A stretch of 64,000 bases of DNA, from assembly GCA_036260375.1 (NCBI GenBank), contig DASZZZ010000018.1, forward strand, positions 1 through 64,000, read 5' to 3'. The stretch is from DASZZZ01 sp036260375 (GTDB taxonomy: Bacteria; Actinomycetota; CADDZG01; WHSQ01). Positions 24,890-32,741 of the stretch are shown in pieces (position 1 is the first letter of the stretch; every line of letters starts with the position of its first letter). The notes under the pieces were generated by a model that was given only the letters and a program-made list of their open reading frames with translations, made no database searches and was not told the DNA's origin. Made by a program: the position numbers and the translations under genes.

Positions 24890-25654
24890 TCACTCGCCGC
24901 TGCGCCAGAAGTCGTAGAGATGCGCCACCGGCTCGAAGCCGAGGCGCGCGTACATCTGCTTGGGCCAGTCCTCGTCGTCGGCGACCAGGAACGTGACGTC
25001 GTGCCCGGCGGCGAGCGACGCGTCGACGGCGGCGAGCACGACCGCCGTCGCGTGTCCCTGCCCCCGGTGCCCCTCGAGCGTCCCGACGTCCTCGATCTGG
25101 CCGGTGCGGCCGTCGGAGTAGAGGTCGCACGACGCCACGACCGCGCCGTCGTCGCGCCGCGCCGCGAAGTGCCGCGCGGCGCGGGCGTCGTGGAACACGC
25201 GGTCCTTGTCGACGAGCTGGCGGACGACGTCCTCGTCGGACGCGAACGGGTACGCCCGCAGCGCCGCCTCGCGCATGGCCAGGACGTCGGCGAGCTCGAC
25301 CTCCTCGCCGCGCCGGCGGCCGGAGGGCGGAGGGGCGCGCAGCACCATGACGACGTCGCGCTCGGTGTCCCACCCGAGGGCGACGAACGCGGGGCGCAGC
25401 CGCTCGCCGCGCTCGTCGCGCACCGAGACCTTGCGGTGCCGCACGCCGCGACGGGCGTGGGCGTCGTCGGCGGCGCGCGCGACGGCGTGTGCGGTCACGT
25501 CGCCCGGCGCCTCGAGGAGGGCGAAGTTGAGGTCGTAGACGCGCGGCATGTCGTCGCGCCAGAACGCCGTGCCGAAGCGCCACGGCTCGGCGGCGGTGGC
25601 GCACGCGACGTCGAACGAGCGCAGGAACTCGAGGATCCGCGCGCGCTCGGTCAC
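24890..25654 (-). CDS. GNAT family N-acetyltransferase
   Basis: A 254-residue protein with a C-terminal GNAT domain: VASCDLYSDGRTGQIEDVGTLEGHRGQGHATAVVLAAVDASLAAG holds the acetyl-CoA loop (GHRGQGHA), and YARLGFEPVAHLYDFWR is the usual end. The N-terminal 130 residues form a partial, diverged second GNAT fold. The GTG start overlaps the upstream dehydrogenase stop in GTGA, so the two are coupled. Confidence 0.82.
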   Translation of the reverse strand: MTERARILEFLRSFDVACATAAEPWRFGTAFWRDDMPRVYDLNFALLEAPGDVTAHAVARAADDAHARRGVRHRKVSVRDERGERLRPAFVALGWDTERDVVMVLRAPPPSGRRRGEEVELADVLAMREAALRAYPFASDEDVVRQLVDKDRVFHDARAARHFAARRDDGAVVASCDLYSDGRTGQIEDVGTLEGHRGQGHATAVVLAAVDASLAAGHDVTFLVADDEDWPKQMYARLGFEPVAHLYDFWRSGE

Positions 25655-26727
25655 CGCGACGCCGCGAGGGCGTCGCAGATCGCGCCGGCGACCTCGTCGG
25701 TCGTCGCCGGCGCGCGCGCGGGCCGGAGGTCGGCGGTCCGCACGCGCCCGTCGGCGAGGACGCGCGCGACGGCGCGCTCGAGCGTCGCGGCGGCGTCGTC
25801 GCGGCCGAGGTGCCGCAGCATCGCGACCGCCGAGAGGATCATGGCGATCGGGTTGGCGAGGTTCTTGCCGGCGATGTCGGGGGCCGAGCCGTGGGTCGGC
25901 TCGAACACCGCGTGCTCCTTGCCGAGGTTCATCCCGGGCGCGAGACCGAGGCCCCCGACGAGGCCCGCGCAGAGGTCGGACACGATGTCCCCGTAGAGGT
26001 TGGGGAGCACGACGACGTCCATCTCGTGCGGCTGCCACGCGAGCCACATCGCGAGCTCGTCGACCTGGAGCGCCTCGAAGCCGACGTCGCGGTAATCGCG
26101 CGCGAGCCGCTCGCCGGCGTCGAGCCACACGCCGTCGGAGAACTTCATGATGTTGGCCTTGTGCCCGAGCGTCACCTTGCGCCGCCGGTGACGCCTGGCG
26201 TACTCGAACGCGTACTCGACGATCGAGCTGCTCGCGCTCACCGATATCGGCTTGACCGACACGCCGGCGTCGGCGGCCACGGCGAAGTTGTGCATGTACT
26301 TGAGGTAGCCGCGCAGCTTCGCGACCTCGCGCGACCCGCACTCGAACTCGATGCCCTCGTAGAGGTCCTCGGTGTTCTCGCGCACGACGACGATGTCGAT
26401 CGCGTCGAAGCGCGACGGCACGCCGGGGTAGAGCCGGCACGGCCGCACGCTGGCGAAGAGATCGAGCTCCTTGCGCAGGGCGACGTTGACCGACCGGAAG
26501 CCGCTCCCGACCGGCGTCGTGACCGGCCCCTTGAGCGCGACGCGGTTGCGCACGATCGACTCGAGCACGTGCGGCGGCAGCGGCGTGCCGTGGGCGTCGA
26601 TGGCCGGCAGCCCCGCGTCGTGGACCTCCCACTCGATGCCGACGCCGAGCGCGTCGACCACGCGGCGCGTCGCCGCGGCGACCTCCGGCCCGATGCCGTC
26701 GCCCGGGATCAGCGTGACCGTCGTCAT
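25651..26727 (-). CDS. NAD-dependent isocitrate/isopropylmalate dehydrogenase family enzyme
   Basis: A 358-residue beta-decarboxylating dehydrogenase. Seen: TLIPGDGIGPEV at the N-terminus, ALKGPVTTPVGSGFRSVNVALRKELDLFASVRPC (substrate-loop Ser and Arg), VVVRENTEDLYEGIE, KANIMKFSDGVW, and LPNLYGDIVSDLCAGLVGGLGLAPG. The NVALRKELDLFASVRPC and ENTEDLYEGIE patterns fit NAD isocitrate dehydrogenase better than LeuB, but specificity cannot be settled by eye. It could supply the oxidative step missing from the LeuACD-like set at 55-60 kb. Confidence 0.85.
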   Translation of the reverse strand: MTTVTLIPGDGIGPEVAAATRRVVDALGVGIEWEVHDAGLPAIDAHGTPLPPHVLESIVRNRVALKGPVTTPVGSGFRSVNVALRKELDLFASVRPCRLYPGVPSRFDAIDIVVVRENTEDLYEGIEFECGSREVAKLRGYLKYMHNFAVAADAGVSVKPISVSASSSIVEYAFEYARRHRRRKVTLGHKANIMKFSDGVWLDAGERLARDYRDVGFEALQVDELAMWLAWQPHEMDVVVLPNLYGDIVSDLCAGLVGGLGLAPGMNLGKEHAVFEPTHGSAPDIAGKNLANPIAMILSAVAMLRHLGRDDAAATLERAVARVLADGRVRTADLRPARAPATTDEVAGAICDALAASR

Positions 26728-26733
26728 CGCCTC

Positions 26734-26762
26734 AGGATATTTGTCTCCCGCGAGGCAACCAA
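26734..26762 (-). promoter_or_regulatory. sigma-70-type promoter of the dehydrogenase-acetyltransferase operon
   Basis: On the minus strand TTGGTT (26762-26757) and TATCCT (26739-26734) are separated by 17 bases. The -10 box ends six bases before the ATG at 26727, so the transcript is expected to be leaderless. Confidence 0.6.
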
Positions 26763-26873
26763 CCTCGCCCCTCGTGCGTCTGATGGTCGTCCGTGCACCG
26801 CGTCCCGCCGGGTCGGCCGGGTGACGGCGGCGGGGACTCCGCATGCGGCGGCGTCCAGACGAAAGGGGAGCAC

Positions 26874-28676
26874 ATGAGGGCGCTGGGGAGATGGAGGGTG
26901 GGCGCCGGGGCGGCCCTGTCCGGCGCGTTGCTGGCGGGCGGGCTGTCGGCCCCCGTGGCGACCGCGCAGGCGCCGGCGCCGGCGATCGACTGTCCGACGG
27001 TGATGGCGGTCGACGACGTCGCCGCCGGGATGACCGGCACCGGCTACACGGTGTCGCACGGACGCACGCCGGAGCCGTTCTCCGTCGAGGTGCTGGGCGT
27101 CATGCGCGACGCGATCCTTCCGGGCCGCGACCTCATCGTGGTCGAGGCGGACAGCCCGACGATCGACCGCATCGGCGGCATCTGGGCCGGGATGTCGGGA
27201 TCGCCCGTCTACGTCGGCGACGAGCTGCTCGGGGCGGTCGCGTGGGGCTTCTCGTGGGGGCCGTCCAAGATCGCCGGCATCACCCCGGCGGAGGACATGG
27301 ACGACCTGTTCTCGTACCCGTCGGGCGGCGCCGCGCCGCAGCGCGTGCAGCTGAGTGGCTCGACCGCGCGCGCCGTCGCGCGTCGCACGGGCACGGAGGC
27401 CGGCAGCGGCGACATGATCCGCCTGCGCGTCCCGCTCGCGATCTCGGGCGCCAGCCGCGGGCTCGGGATGATCCGCGAGGCCGTCACGCGCGAGAAGCTG
27501 GCGCTGATCCCGCACGTCGCGTCGACGACGTCCGCGGCCCCCGGCGTCGACGACCCGCTCAACGCGGGCGACAACTTCGCGGCCGCGCTGTCGTACGGCG
27601 ACGTCACGGCCGCCGGCATCGGGACCACCACGATGGTGTGCGACGGTCAGGCGATCGCGTTCGGGCATCCGTTCTTCTTCGAGGGCGACACGATGATGGG
27701 TGCGAACCAGGCCGAGGCGCTGGCTGTGATCGACGACGAGTTCGGCCCCTACAAGCTCGCGAACGTCGCCGAGCTCAAGGGCGCCGTCGACCAGGATCGT
27801 TTCGCCGGCATCCGGGCCGACGTCGGCTCCGTGCCGTCCACGATCCCGGTCACGTCGACGACGAACGCGCTGAACACGGGACGGTCGCGCGACGGCCGTA
27901 CCGACGTCGTCATGCACGACATCGTGCCGAGCCTCACGTTCGTGCACGCCTACACGAACGTCGACTCGGCGTTCGACGAGATCGGCGAGGGCAGCGCCAC
28001 GATCACGTGGCGCGTCACGGGCACGACGGCGTCGGGCCGGGCGTGGGGTCTCGACCGGACGAACATGTACACGTCCCGCTGGGACATCTCGTTCGCGTCG
28101 CTGTTCGAGCTGCTCGAGCAGCTCTACATCCTGCGTTCGAACGACTTCGAGGACATCGAGTTCACCGGCGTCGACCTCGACATGACGGTCGACGACGTGA
28201 TCAAGCAGTACAAGTTGGTCGATCTCCTGGTGTCCCGGACCGGCATCGCCTACCGCGACGTGCGCAGCATCCGCGTCGACGGTGGCGAGCGCCTGTACCT
28301 GCGGGCGATCCTCGAGCCGTACGACGGAAGCGCGACCCGCAAGGTCGACCTGACCGTGCGCGTGCCTCGCAACGTGCGGCGCGACGGGACGCTGTGGGTC
28401 CGCTCGGCGGGCGAGTCGTTCAGCGAGTTCTGCTTCTACCGCCCGCGACGTTGCGCCGACGAGCTGGGTGGCGGGATCGAGAGCTTCGGCGACCTCGTCC
28501 AGGCGATGGAGAACGCGCCGACGAACAACCAGGTCGAGGCAAAGCTGTACATGGGCCGCAGGTGGAACGTGCGCGACCGCGACGTGGAGACGCTCGACCA
28601 GGTCGTGGCGGGCCGCAAGCGGCTCGAGATCGACGTGCGCAGGCACCGGGGCCGCGAAGGGCCCGACGAGGGCTAG
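26874..28676 (+). CDS. secreted S55 (SpoIVB-like) peptidase domain protein
   Basis: A 600-residue exported protein with a signal peptide (residues 1-31, cleavage after ATAQA). The N-terminal third matches the S55/SpoIVB peptidase domain: GMTGTGYTVSHGRTPEPF, VEVLGVMRDAILPGRDLIVV, then the nucleophile motif GIWAGMSGSPVYVGDELLGAVAWG (Ser about residue 108) and GITPAEDM. A second conserved block, AIAFGHPFFFEGDTMMG, lies near residue 260; the rest is an extracytoplasmic region of unknown role. No sporulation gene is nearby. ATG set by AAAGGGGAG. A strong terminator follows. Confidence 0.85.
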   Translation: MRALGRWRVGAGAALSGALLAGGLSAPVATAQAPAPAIDCPTVMAVDDVAAGMTGTGYTVSHGRTPEPFSVEVLGVMRDAILPGRDLIVVEADSPTIDRIGGIWAGMSGSPVYVGDELLGAVAWGFSWGPSKIAGITPAEDMDDLFSYPSGGAAPQRVQLSGSTARAVARRTGTEAGSGDMIRLRVPLAISGASRGLGMIREAVTREKLALIPHVASTTSAAPGVDDPLNAGDNFAAALSYGDVTAAGIGTTTMVCDGQAIAFGHPFFFEGDTMMGANQAEALAVIDDEFGPYKLANVAELKGAVDQDRFAGIRADVGSVPSTIPVTSTTNALNTGRSRDGRTDVVMHDIVPSLTFVHAYTNVDSAFDEIGEGSATITWRVTGTTASGRAWGLDRTNMYTSRWDISFASLFELLEQLYILRSNDFEDIEFTGVDLDMTVDDVIKQYKLVDLLVSRTGIAYRDVRSIRVDGGERLYLRAILEPYDGSATRKVDLTVRVPRNVRRDGTLWVRSAGESFSEFCFYRPRRCADELGGGIESFGDLVQAMENAPTNNQVEAKLYMGRRWNVRDRDVETLDQVVAGRKRLEIDVRRHRGREGPDEG

Positions 28677-28696
28677 CCGCGCCGCACTGACAAGGC

Positions 28697-28728
28697 CATC
28701 GGGCCGGGGCGTGCGCCTCGGCCCGATG
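28697..28728 (+). terminator. hairpin terminator after S55 gene
   Basis: CATCGGGCCG pairs perfectly with CGGCCCGATG, extended by four more pairs (one G-U) around a four-base loop, 20 bases after the stop codon. Confidence 0.75.
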
Positions 28729-28840
28729 CGCGTCTACGTAATCCCTACGATCTTGTCGCCGACCGCCTTGTCGCCGCCGCGGCCGCCCGAGACGATTGGC
28801 GCGCAGGCGGCGCAGGCAACGACGAGCAACGGGAGAGCAC

Positions 28841-28951
28841 GTGACGGACCCGCGCGTGGACGACGACGTCGACGTGATCGTCGACATCGACCGCAACGAG
28901 CTCCTCGTGATCCTGCGCGACGTCCAGGAGCTCTCCACCGAGACGCCCTAG
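28841..28951 (+). CDS. possible small acidic protein (36 residues)
   Basis: A GTG with a GGGAG ribosome-binding site six bases upstream opens a 36-codon frame rich in Asp, Glu and Val (VTDPRVDDDVDVIVDIDRN at the start, ELSTETP at the end), with codon use like its neighbours. It lies alone between a terminator and the M23 gene. No family recognised. Confidence 0.45.
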   Translation: MTDPRVDDDVDVIVDIDRNELLVILRDVQELSTETP

Positions 28952-29012
28952 ACGCTCCGCGTCAGTGGCGCACGCCACTGCGTCGTGAGCGCGTCGCCGC
29001 GACTCTCAGCGC

Positions 29013-29867
29013 ATGCGACTCCTCTGTTGCGCGGTCTCGCTCGCCGTCGTCGCCGGGGTGACGGCGGCCCCGTCCGACGCGCGACCGTTCGTCTCGCTGA
29101 TGCGTGCGACGCGGCCGCGCCTCGTGCTCGACGCGCCGGTCGACGGCTCGATCGTGCGCGGGTTCGACCCACCGCGCAGCGACTGGGGGCCGGGACACCG
29201 CGGCGTCGATCTCGCCGCGGCGGCCCACGAGCCCGTGACCGCGGCGGCGCGCGGGCGCGTCACGTTCGCGGGCCCGGTCGCGAGCGTGCTCGCGGTCACG
29301 GTCGACCACGCAGGAGGCGTCGAGACGACGTACTCCGACCTCGGCTCGATCGCGGTGTCGGCGGGCGACGTCGTGGCGCGCGGTGCGCGCGTCGGAGGGG
29401 CCGGGAGTGCGCACCCGACCGTCTCCGGCGTGCACTTCGGCGTGCTCGTGGACGGGCGCTACGTCGACCCCGAGCGGTTTCTCGCACGCGACGCCGCGGT
29501 GCGTCTCGTGCCGGTCCAGGGCGCCCGCGGGGCGCGCTCGCCGGCGCCCGCCGCGGTCGCTGCGGCGCTCGCCGCGGCGGCGCGGCGCGTGGCGGGCATG
29601 GCGGCGGCCGGCGCGGCCGGCGGGCCGGGACGCGGCAAGCAAGAGCCCCCTCCGCCGGGGGGATGGGCGGGTAACGGAGGGGGCTCGAGTCCCGGGTGGG
29701 GGACGGGTATGCGGTCCCGGGAAGGTGGGACTTTTGTCTGTGGGATCGATTGTGGAGCACTTAGCGCGCGTTCTCAACTCCCACGCAGGCGAAGACACCG
29801 GAAGTCTTTTGTGCCCAAGAGACAAAGCGGCGTCCAGCGCGGCGCGCCCCCTAGGATGAGCGCATGA
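29013..29867 (+). CDS. secreted M23 (LytM-type) metallopeptidase, C-terminal extent doubtful
   Basis: The first 165 codons encode an exported M23 peptidase: signal peptide (residues 1-24), RGFDPPRSDWGPGHRGVDLAA with the zinc-binding His and Asp, VTFAGPVASVLAVTVDHAGGVETTYSDL, and SGVHFGVLVDGRYVDPERFL with the HxG-type motif (HFG). Such enzymes cut peptidoglycan cross-bridges or, when degenerate, activate amidases. From about 29640 the open frame runs through two hairpins into A/T-ending codons unlike the rest of the gene, and its TGA overlaps the next ATG. The true end may be near 29674 (TAA in another frame). Confidence 0.7.
   Translation: MRLLCCAVSLAVVAGVTAAPSDARPFVSLMRATRPRLVLDAPVDGSIVRGFDPPRSDWGPGHRGVDLAAAAHEPVTAAARGRVTFAGPVASVLAVTVDHAGGVETTYSDLGSIAVSAGDVVARGARVGGAGSAHPTVSGVHFGVLVDGRYVDPERFLARDAAVRLVPVQGARGARSPAPAAVAAALAAAARRVAGMAAAGAAGGPGRGKQEPPPPGGWAGNGGGSSPGWGTGMRSREGGTFVCGIDCGALSARSQLPRRRRHRKSFVPKRQSGVQRGAPPRMSA
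29643..29686 (+). terminator. long hairpin inside the 3' end of the M23 reading frame
   Basis: GAGCCCCCTCCG (29643-29654) pairs perfectly with 29675-29686 around a 20-base loop. A second small hairpin (GTCCC/GGGAC) followed by TTTT lies at about 29714-29738. Both look like terminators but sit inside an open frame. Confidence 0.55.
29852..29857 (+). promoter_or_regulatory. leaderless -10 box of YgjP-type gene
   Basis: TAGGAT ends six bases before the ATG at 29864, within the tail of the M23 frame. Confidence 0.45.
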
Positions 29868-30403
29868 CCGCCAACCGCCTGCCGGTTGCGATCCCCGGGC
29901 TCGAGGAGGAGTTCCGGCGCGTCGAGGTCCGGCGCAGCGGCCGCCGGCGCAAGACCGTCTCGGCCGAGATCGTCGGCGACGCGCTCATCGTTTCGGTCCC
30001 CGCGCGCCTGTCGCGCGCCGACGAGCAGCAGTGGGTCGACCACATGGCGCGGCGCATGTCGGAGCGCAAGCGACGCGACCGGCTCAACGCGCGCGGCGAC
30101 CTCGCGCGCCGCGCCGCGGAGCTCGCCGACCGCTACCTCGACGGCGTGCGCGCCCGGGACGTCGCGTGGGTCGTCAACCAGCGCAGCCGGTGGGGCTCGT
30201 GCTCACCGGACGACGGCGTCATCCGGCTGTCGATCGCGCTCGCCGACCTGCCGGACTGGGTGCGCGACTACGTGATCGTCCACGAGCTCGCCCACCTCGT
30301 CGTCGCCGACCACTCCGAACGCTTCTGGGCGTTGGTCAACCGCTACCCGCTCACCGAGCGGGCGCGCGGGTTCCTGATCGCCAAGGGGATGGAGGACGGC
30401 TAG
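29864..30403 (+). CDS. YgjP/M48-type metallopeptidase-like hydrolase
   Basis: A 179-residue protein of the YgjP (DUF45) family. Seen: VEVRRSGRRRKTVSAEI at the N-terminus, NQRSRWGSCSPDDGVIRLSIALADLP (family signature, residues about 105-130), and the zinc motif VIVHELAHLVVADHSERFW (HExxH plus distal His). E. coli YgjP has been linked to UTP hydrolysis; peptidase activity is unproven. Confidence 0.9.
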   Translation: MTANRLPVAIPGLEEEFRRVEVRRSGRRRKTVSAEIVGDALIVSVPARLSRADEQQWVDHMARRMSERKRRDRLNARGDLARRAAELADRYLDGVRARDVAWVVNQRSRWGSCSPDDGVIRLSIALADLPDWVRDYVIVHELAHLVVADHSERFWALVNRYPLTERARGFLIAKGMEDG

Positions 30404-30421
30404 GTCGTCCGCGCCCGGCGC

Positions 30422-31012
30422 CTAGCCGTCGCCGCGGTCACGCCGGCGCCATACGACGACTTCGCCGACGCCGGCGCGCTCGAGCATCCCCACGGCAAGC
30501 GCGGCGCGGACGCCGAATCCGGACGCGACCACGACGCGCTCCGCGCCGCGGAGCTCGCCGAGGCGCGGCCACAGCGTCTCGATCGGGATGCGACGCGCGC
30601 CGTCGGACGGGGGCGCGCCGTGGTCGCCCACGTCGAGGACCGTGCCGTCCGGCGGCGACGGCGCGTCGACGACTTCGGTCGACACCGGGGTCCCGCGCGC
30701 CCTGGCCCACGCCGCGACGCCGTCGGGGAGCGACCCGAGGACGGTGAACCCCTTGCCGCGCAGCGACGCGGCCGCGTGCACGACGTCTCCGGCCCCGCCC
30801 TCGAGCACGACCAGTGCGACGTCGAGCGGGACGCAGTCGCGCGCGCGGGCGGCCATCCCGGGCCCCGCCTCGTACAGCAGCGACAGCGATCCGGGGACGT
30901 GGACGTCGAGGTAGTCGCGGACCGGCCGGAGGTCGACGAAACAGGCGCCGCGGTCGACGAGCGCGAGCGCGTCCTCGAGCGCGAGCCGCTTGAGCGTCGT
31001 CCTCACCTTCAC
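30422..31012 (-). CDS. tandem rhodanese-like protein without catalytic cysteine
   Basis: A 196-residue protein with two rhodanese-fold halves. Half 1: DALALVDRGACFVDLRPVRDYLDVHVPGSLSL, then VALVVLEGGAGD where the active-site loop should start with Cys. Half 2: DGTVLDVGDHGAPPSDGARRIPIETLWPRL, then VVVASGFGVRAALAVGMLERAG. Neither loop has a cysteine, so sulfur transfer is unlikely and a binding role is more probable. GTG start with AGGAGG five bases upstream. Confidence 0.75.
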   Translation of the reverse strand: MKVRTTLKRLALEDALALVDRGACFVDLRPVRDYLDVHVPGSLSLLYEAGPGMAARARDCVPLDVALVVLEGGAGDVVHAAASLRGKGFTVLGSLPDGVAAWARARGTPVSTEVVDAPSPPDGTVLDVGDHGAPPSDGARRIPIETLWPRLGELRGAERVVVASGFGVRAALAVGMLERAGVGEVVVWRRRDRGDG

Positions 31013-31059
31013 GAGATCCTCCTGGGCCAGCGGGGCGACGCGTCGCCGCCCGGCGGGCG

Positions 31060-31065
31060 GATACT
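31060..31065 (+). promoter_or_regulatory. leaderless -10 box of fxsA-like gene
   Basis: GATACT ends six bases before the ATG at 31072; no Shine-Dalgarno sequence is seen. Confidence 0.4.
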
Positions 31066-31071
31066 AAGACC

Positions 31072-31560
31072 ATGCTCCCGATCCTGGTCGCGCTGCTGAT
31101 CGCCGTCCCGATCGTCGAGCTCTGGGTCATCGTGCAGGTCGCCGACGCCGCCGGCGTGCCGGAGACGATCGGGCTTCTGTTGTTGGTCTCGATCGCCGGC
31201 GCGTGGCTGCTGCGCCAGCAGGGCACCGCGGCGTGGGCGCGCCTGCGTGCCGCTCTCGCGCGCGGGGAGGTCCCGACCAAGGAGGCGACCGACGGAGCGC
31301 TCATCGTGCTCGGCGGCGCGCTGCTCCTGACGCCGGGCTTCCTCACCGACGTCGTCGGCCTCGTGCTGCTGCTGCCGCCGACGCGCGCGGCGGTCAAGCG
31401 CGTCGCGCGCCGTGTGCTGGCTCGGTGGGCGCGGCGGCGCGTCGGGGGGCCGCGGGTCTACCCGGCGCGCGTCACGCGCGTGGAGCGCCGGCGTCGGAGC
31501 CGTCCCCCGCACGATCCGTCGCTTCGATCCGGCGAGGACGATTCTCCGGGTACGGGTTGA
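31072..31560 (+). CDS. FxsA family membrane protein
   Basis: A 162-residue FxsA-like protein: ILVALLIAVPIVELWVIVQVADAAG, ETIGLLLLVSIAGAWLLRQQGTAAW, and GALLLTPGFLTDVVGLVLLLPPTRA are the family landmarks, followed by a basic cytoplasmic tail. E. coli FxsA modulates phage exclusion; the general function is unknown. Its last 89 bases overlap the convergent gene at 31472-31921. Confidence 0.88.
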   Translation: MLPILVALLIAVPIVELWVIVQVADAAGVPETIGLLLLVSIAGAWLLRQQGTAAWARLRAALARGEVPTKEATDGALIVLGGALLLTPGFLTDVVGLVLLLPPTRAAVKRVARRVLARWARRRVGGPRVYPARVTRVERRRRSRPPHDPSLRSGEDDSPGTG

Positions 31561-31921
31561 CCGGCCCGACGTCGCCCTGCTCGGGATACGCCGCGACGTC
31601 GAAGTCGGCGGCCGGACGAACGTACGCGTTCATGCGCACGCGCGTCGCCTCGGGGTATTCGCCGACGTGCAGCGGCACGCCGAGATCGCGCGCGACGGCC
31701 TCGGCGTCGTCGACGGAGTGGTACACCCAGCGCTCCCATCGTCCGTCTCCGGCGACGAGGACCAGCTGCGCGTCGTTGAGGCCGATGCGCACCACGACGG
31801 CCTCGGTCCCCTCGCCGCCGCGCGCGACGAAGTCCGCCGGCGACGAGTAGCGCTGCGCCAGCCCGGCCTCGGGCTTGCCCTCGAACGGCCACGCGCGGCG
31901 CGCCGGGACGTCGCCGGCCAT
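31472..31921 (-). CDS. hypothetical protein downstream of SDR gene
   Basis: A 149-residue soluble protein, not recognised. Seen: RRAWPFEGKPEAGLAQRYSSPADFVARGGEG, VVRIGLNDAQLVLVAGDGRWERWVYHSVDDAEAVARDLGVPLHVGEYPEA, then a low-complexity acidic tail. The middle region reads like a small alpha/beta domain. Its ATG shares one base with the upstream SDR stop (TGATG), so they form an operon. The 3' end overlaps fxsA in antisense. Confidence 0.7.
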   Translation of the reverse strand: MAGDVPARRAWPFEGKPEAGLAQRYSSPADFVARGGEGTEAVVVRIGLNDAQLVLVAGDGRWERWVYHSVDDAEAVARDLGVPLHVGEYPEATRVRMNAYVRPAADFDVAAYPEQGDVGPVNPYPENRPRRIEATDRAGDGSDAGAPRA

Positions 31922-32700
31922 CAGATGACGAGACCGCCGTCGACGCACAGGATCTGGCCCGTGACGTAGTTCGACTCGTCCGACGCGAGGTAGACGAAGC
32001 CGGGCGCGATCTCCTCGGGCGCGCCGTAGCGGCCCAGCGCGAAGCGAGCGAGACGCTGGCGCGCCGCGTCGGGGTCCTCGAGCAGCGGCTCGGTCATCGC
32101 GGTAAGCGCGGCGGGCGCTATCGCGTTCACGTTGATCGCGTAGCGGCCGAGCTCCTTGGCCCACGTCTTCGTGAGGCCGACGATGCCCATCTTGGCGGCG
32201 GCGTAGTTCGACTGGCCGGCCGCGCCGACGAGCCCCGACGCGGACGTCACGTTGATGATCTTGCGATGCACGGTGCGGCCCTCGTCTCGCTCCGCCTTGG
32301 CGAGCGGCCTCCAGTGCCGCACGACCGCGCGTCCACATGCCCACGTGCCCTTGAGATGCACGCGCACGACGACGTCGAACTCCTCTTCGCTCATGTTGTG
32401 GAGCATGCGGTCGCGCAGCAGGCCTGCGTTGTTGACGAGCACGTCGACGCGTCCGAACGAGTCGAGCGCGGTCTGCAGGAGCGCGTCGGCCGCGTCGACG
32501 GTGCCGATCGCGTCGTGGTTGGCGACCGCGCGGCCCCCGTCGCCGTCGATCGCGTCGACGACCTCCGCGGCCGCGTCCGGGTCGACGTCGTTGACGACGA
32601 CCGACGCGCCGTGCTCCGCGAACGACAGAGCGGTCGCGCGCCCGATGCCGCGGCCCGCGCCCGTGACGATGCAGACCTTGTCCTCCAGACGTCCCGGCAT
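31921..32700 (-). CDS. SDR-family oxidoreductase, FabG-like
   Basis: A 259-residue classical SDR: cofactor motif TGAGRGIGRATALSFAEHG, VLVNNAGLLRD, INVTSASGLVGAAGQSNYAAAKMGIVGL with catalytic Ser, Tyr and Lys, and SNYVTGQILCVDGG. Resembles 3-oxoacyl or 3-hydroxyacyl dehydrogenases used in fatty-acid or steroid side-chain metabolism; substrate unknown. A TAGGAT box ends six bases before the ATG. Divergent from greA. Confidence 0.9.
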   Translation of the reverse strand: MPGRLEDKVCIVTGAGRGIGRATALSFAEHGASVVVNDVDPDAAAEVVDAIDGDGGRAVANHDAIGTVDAADALLQTALDSFGRVDVLVNNAGLLRDRMLHNMSEEEFDVVVRVHLKGTWACGRAVVRHWRPLAKAERDEGRTVHRKIINVTSASGLVGAAGQSNYAAAKMGIVGLTKTWAKELGRYAINVNAIAPAALTAMTEPLLEDPDAARQRLARFALGRYGAPEEIAPGFVYLASDESNYVTGQILCVDGGLVI

Positions 32701-32706
32701 GGCGGC

Positions 32707-32712
32707 ATCCTA
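32707..32712 (-). promoter_or_regulatory. leaderless -10 box of SDR gene
   Basis: TAGGAT on the minus strand ends six bases before the ATG at 32700. Confidence 0.45.
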
Positions 32713-32729
32713 GCGTCCGGCCGCCGAAC

Positions 32730-32735
32730 TAGGAT
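32730..32735 (+). promoter_or_regulatory. leaderless -10 box of greA
   Basis: TAGGAT ends six bases before the greA ATG. It faces an identical box for the divergent SDR gene only 17 bases away. Confidence 0.5.
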
Positions 32736-32741
32736 GAGGGC

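Noticed and set aside
26724..28646. A 640-codon open frame opposite the S55 gene
   Set aside because: Shadow of the S55 gene; no recognisable domain.
28952..29012. A c-di-AMP (ydaO) riboswitch before the M23 gene
   Set aside because: The leader is too short and lacks the conserved sequences.
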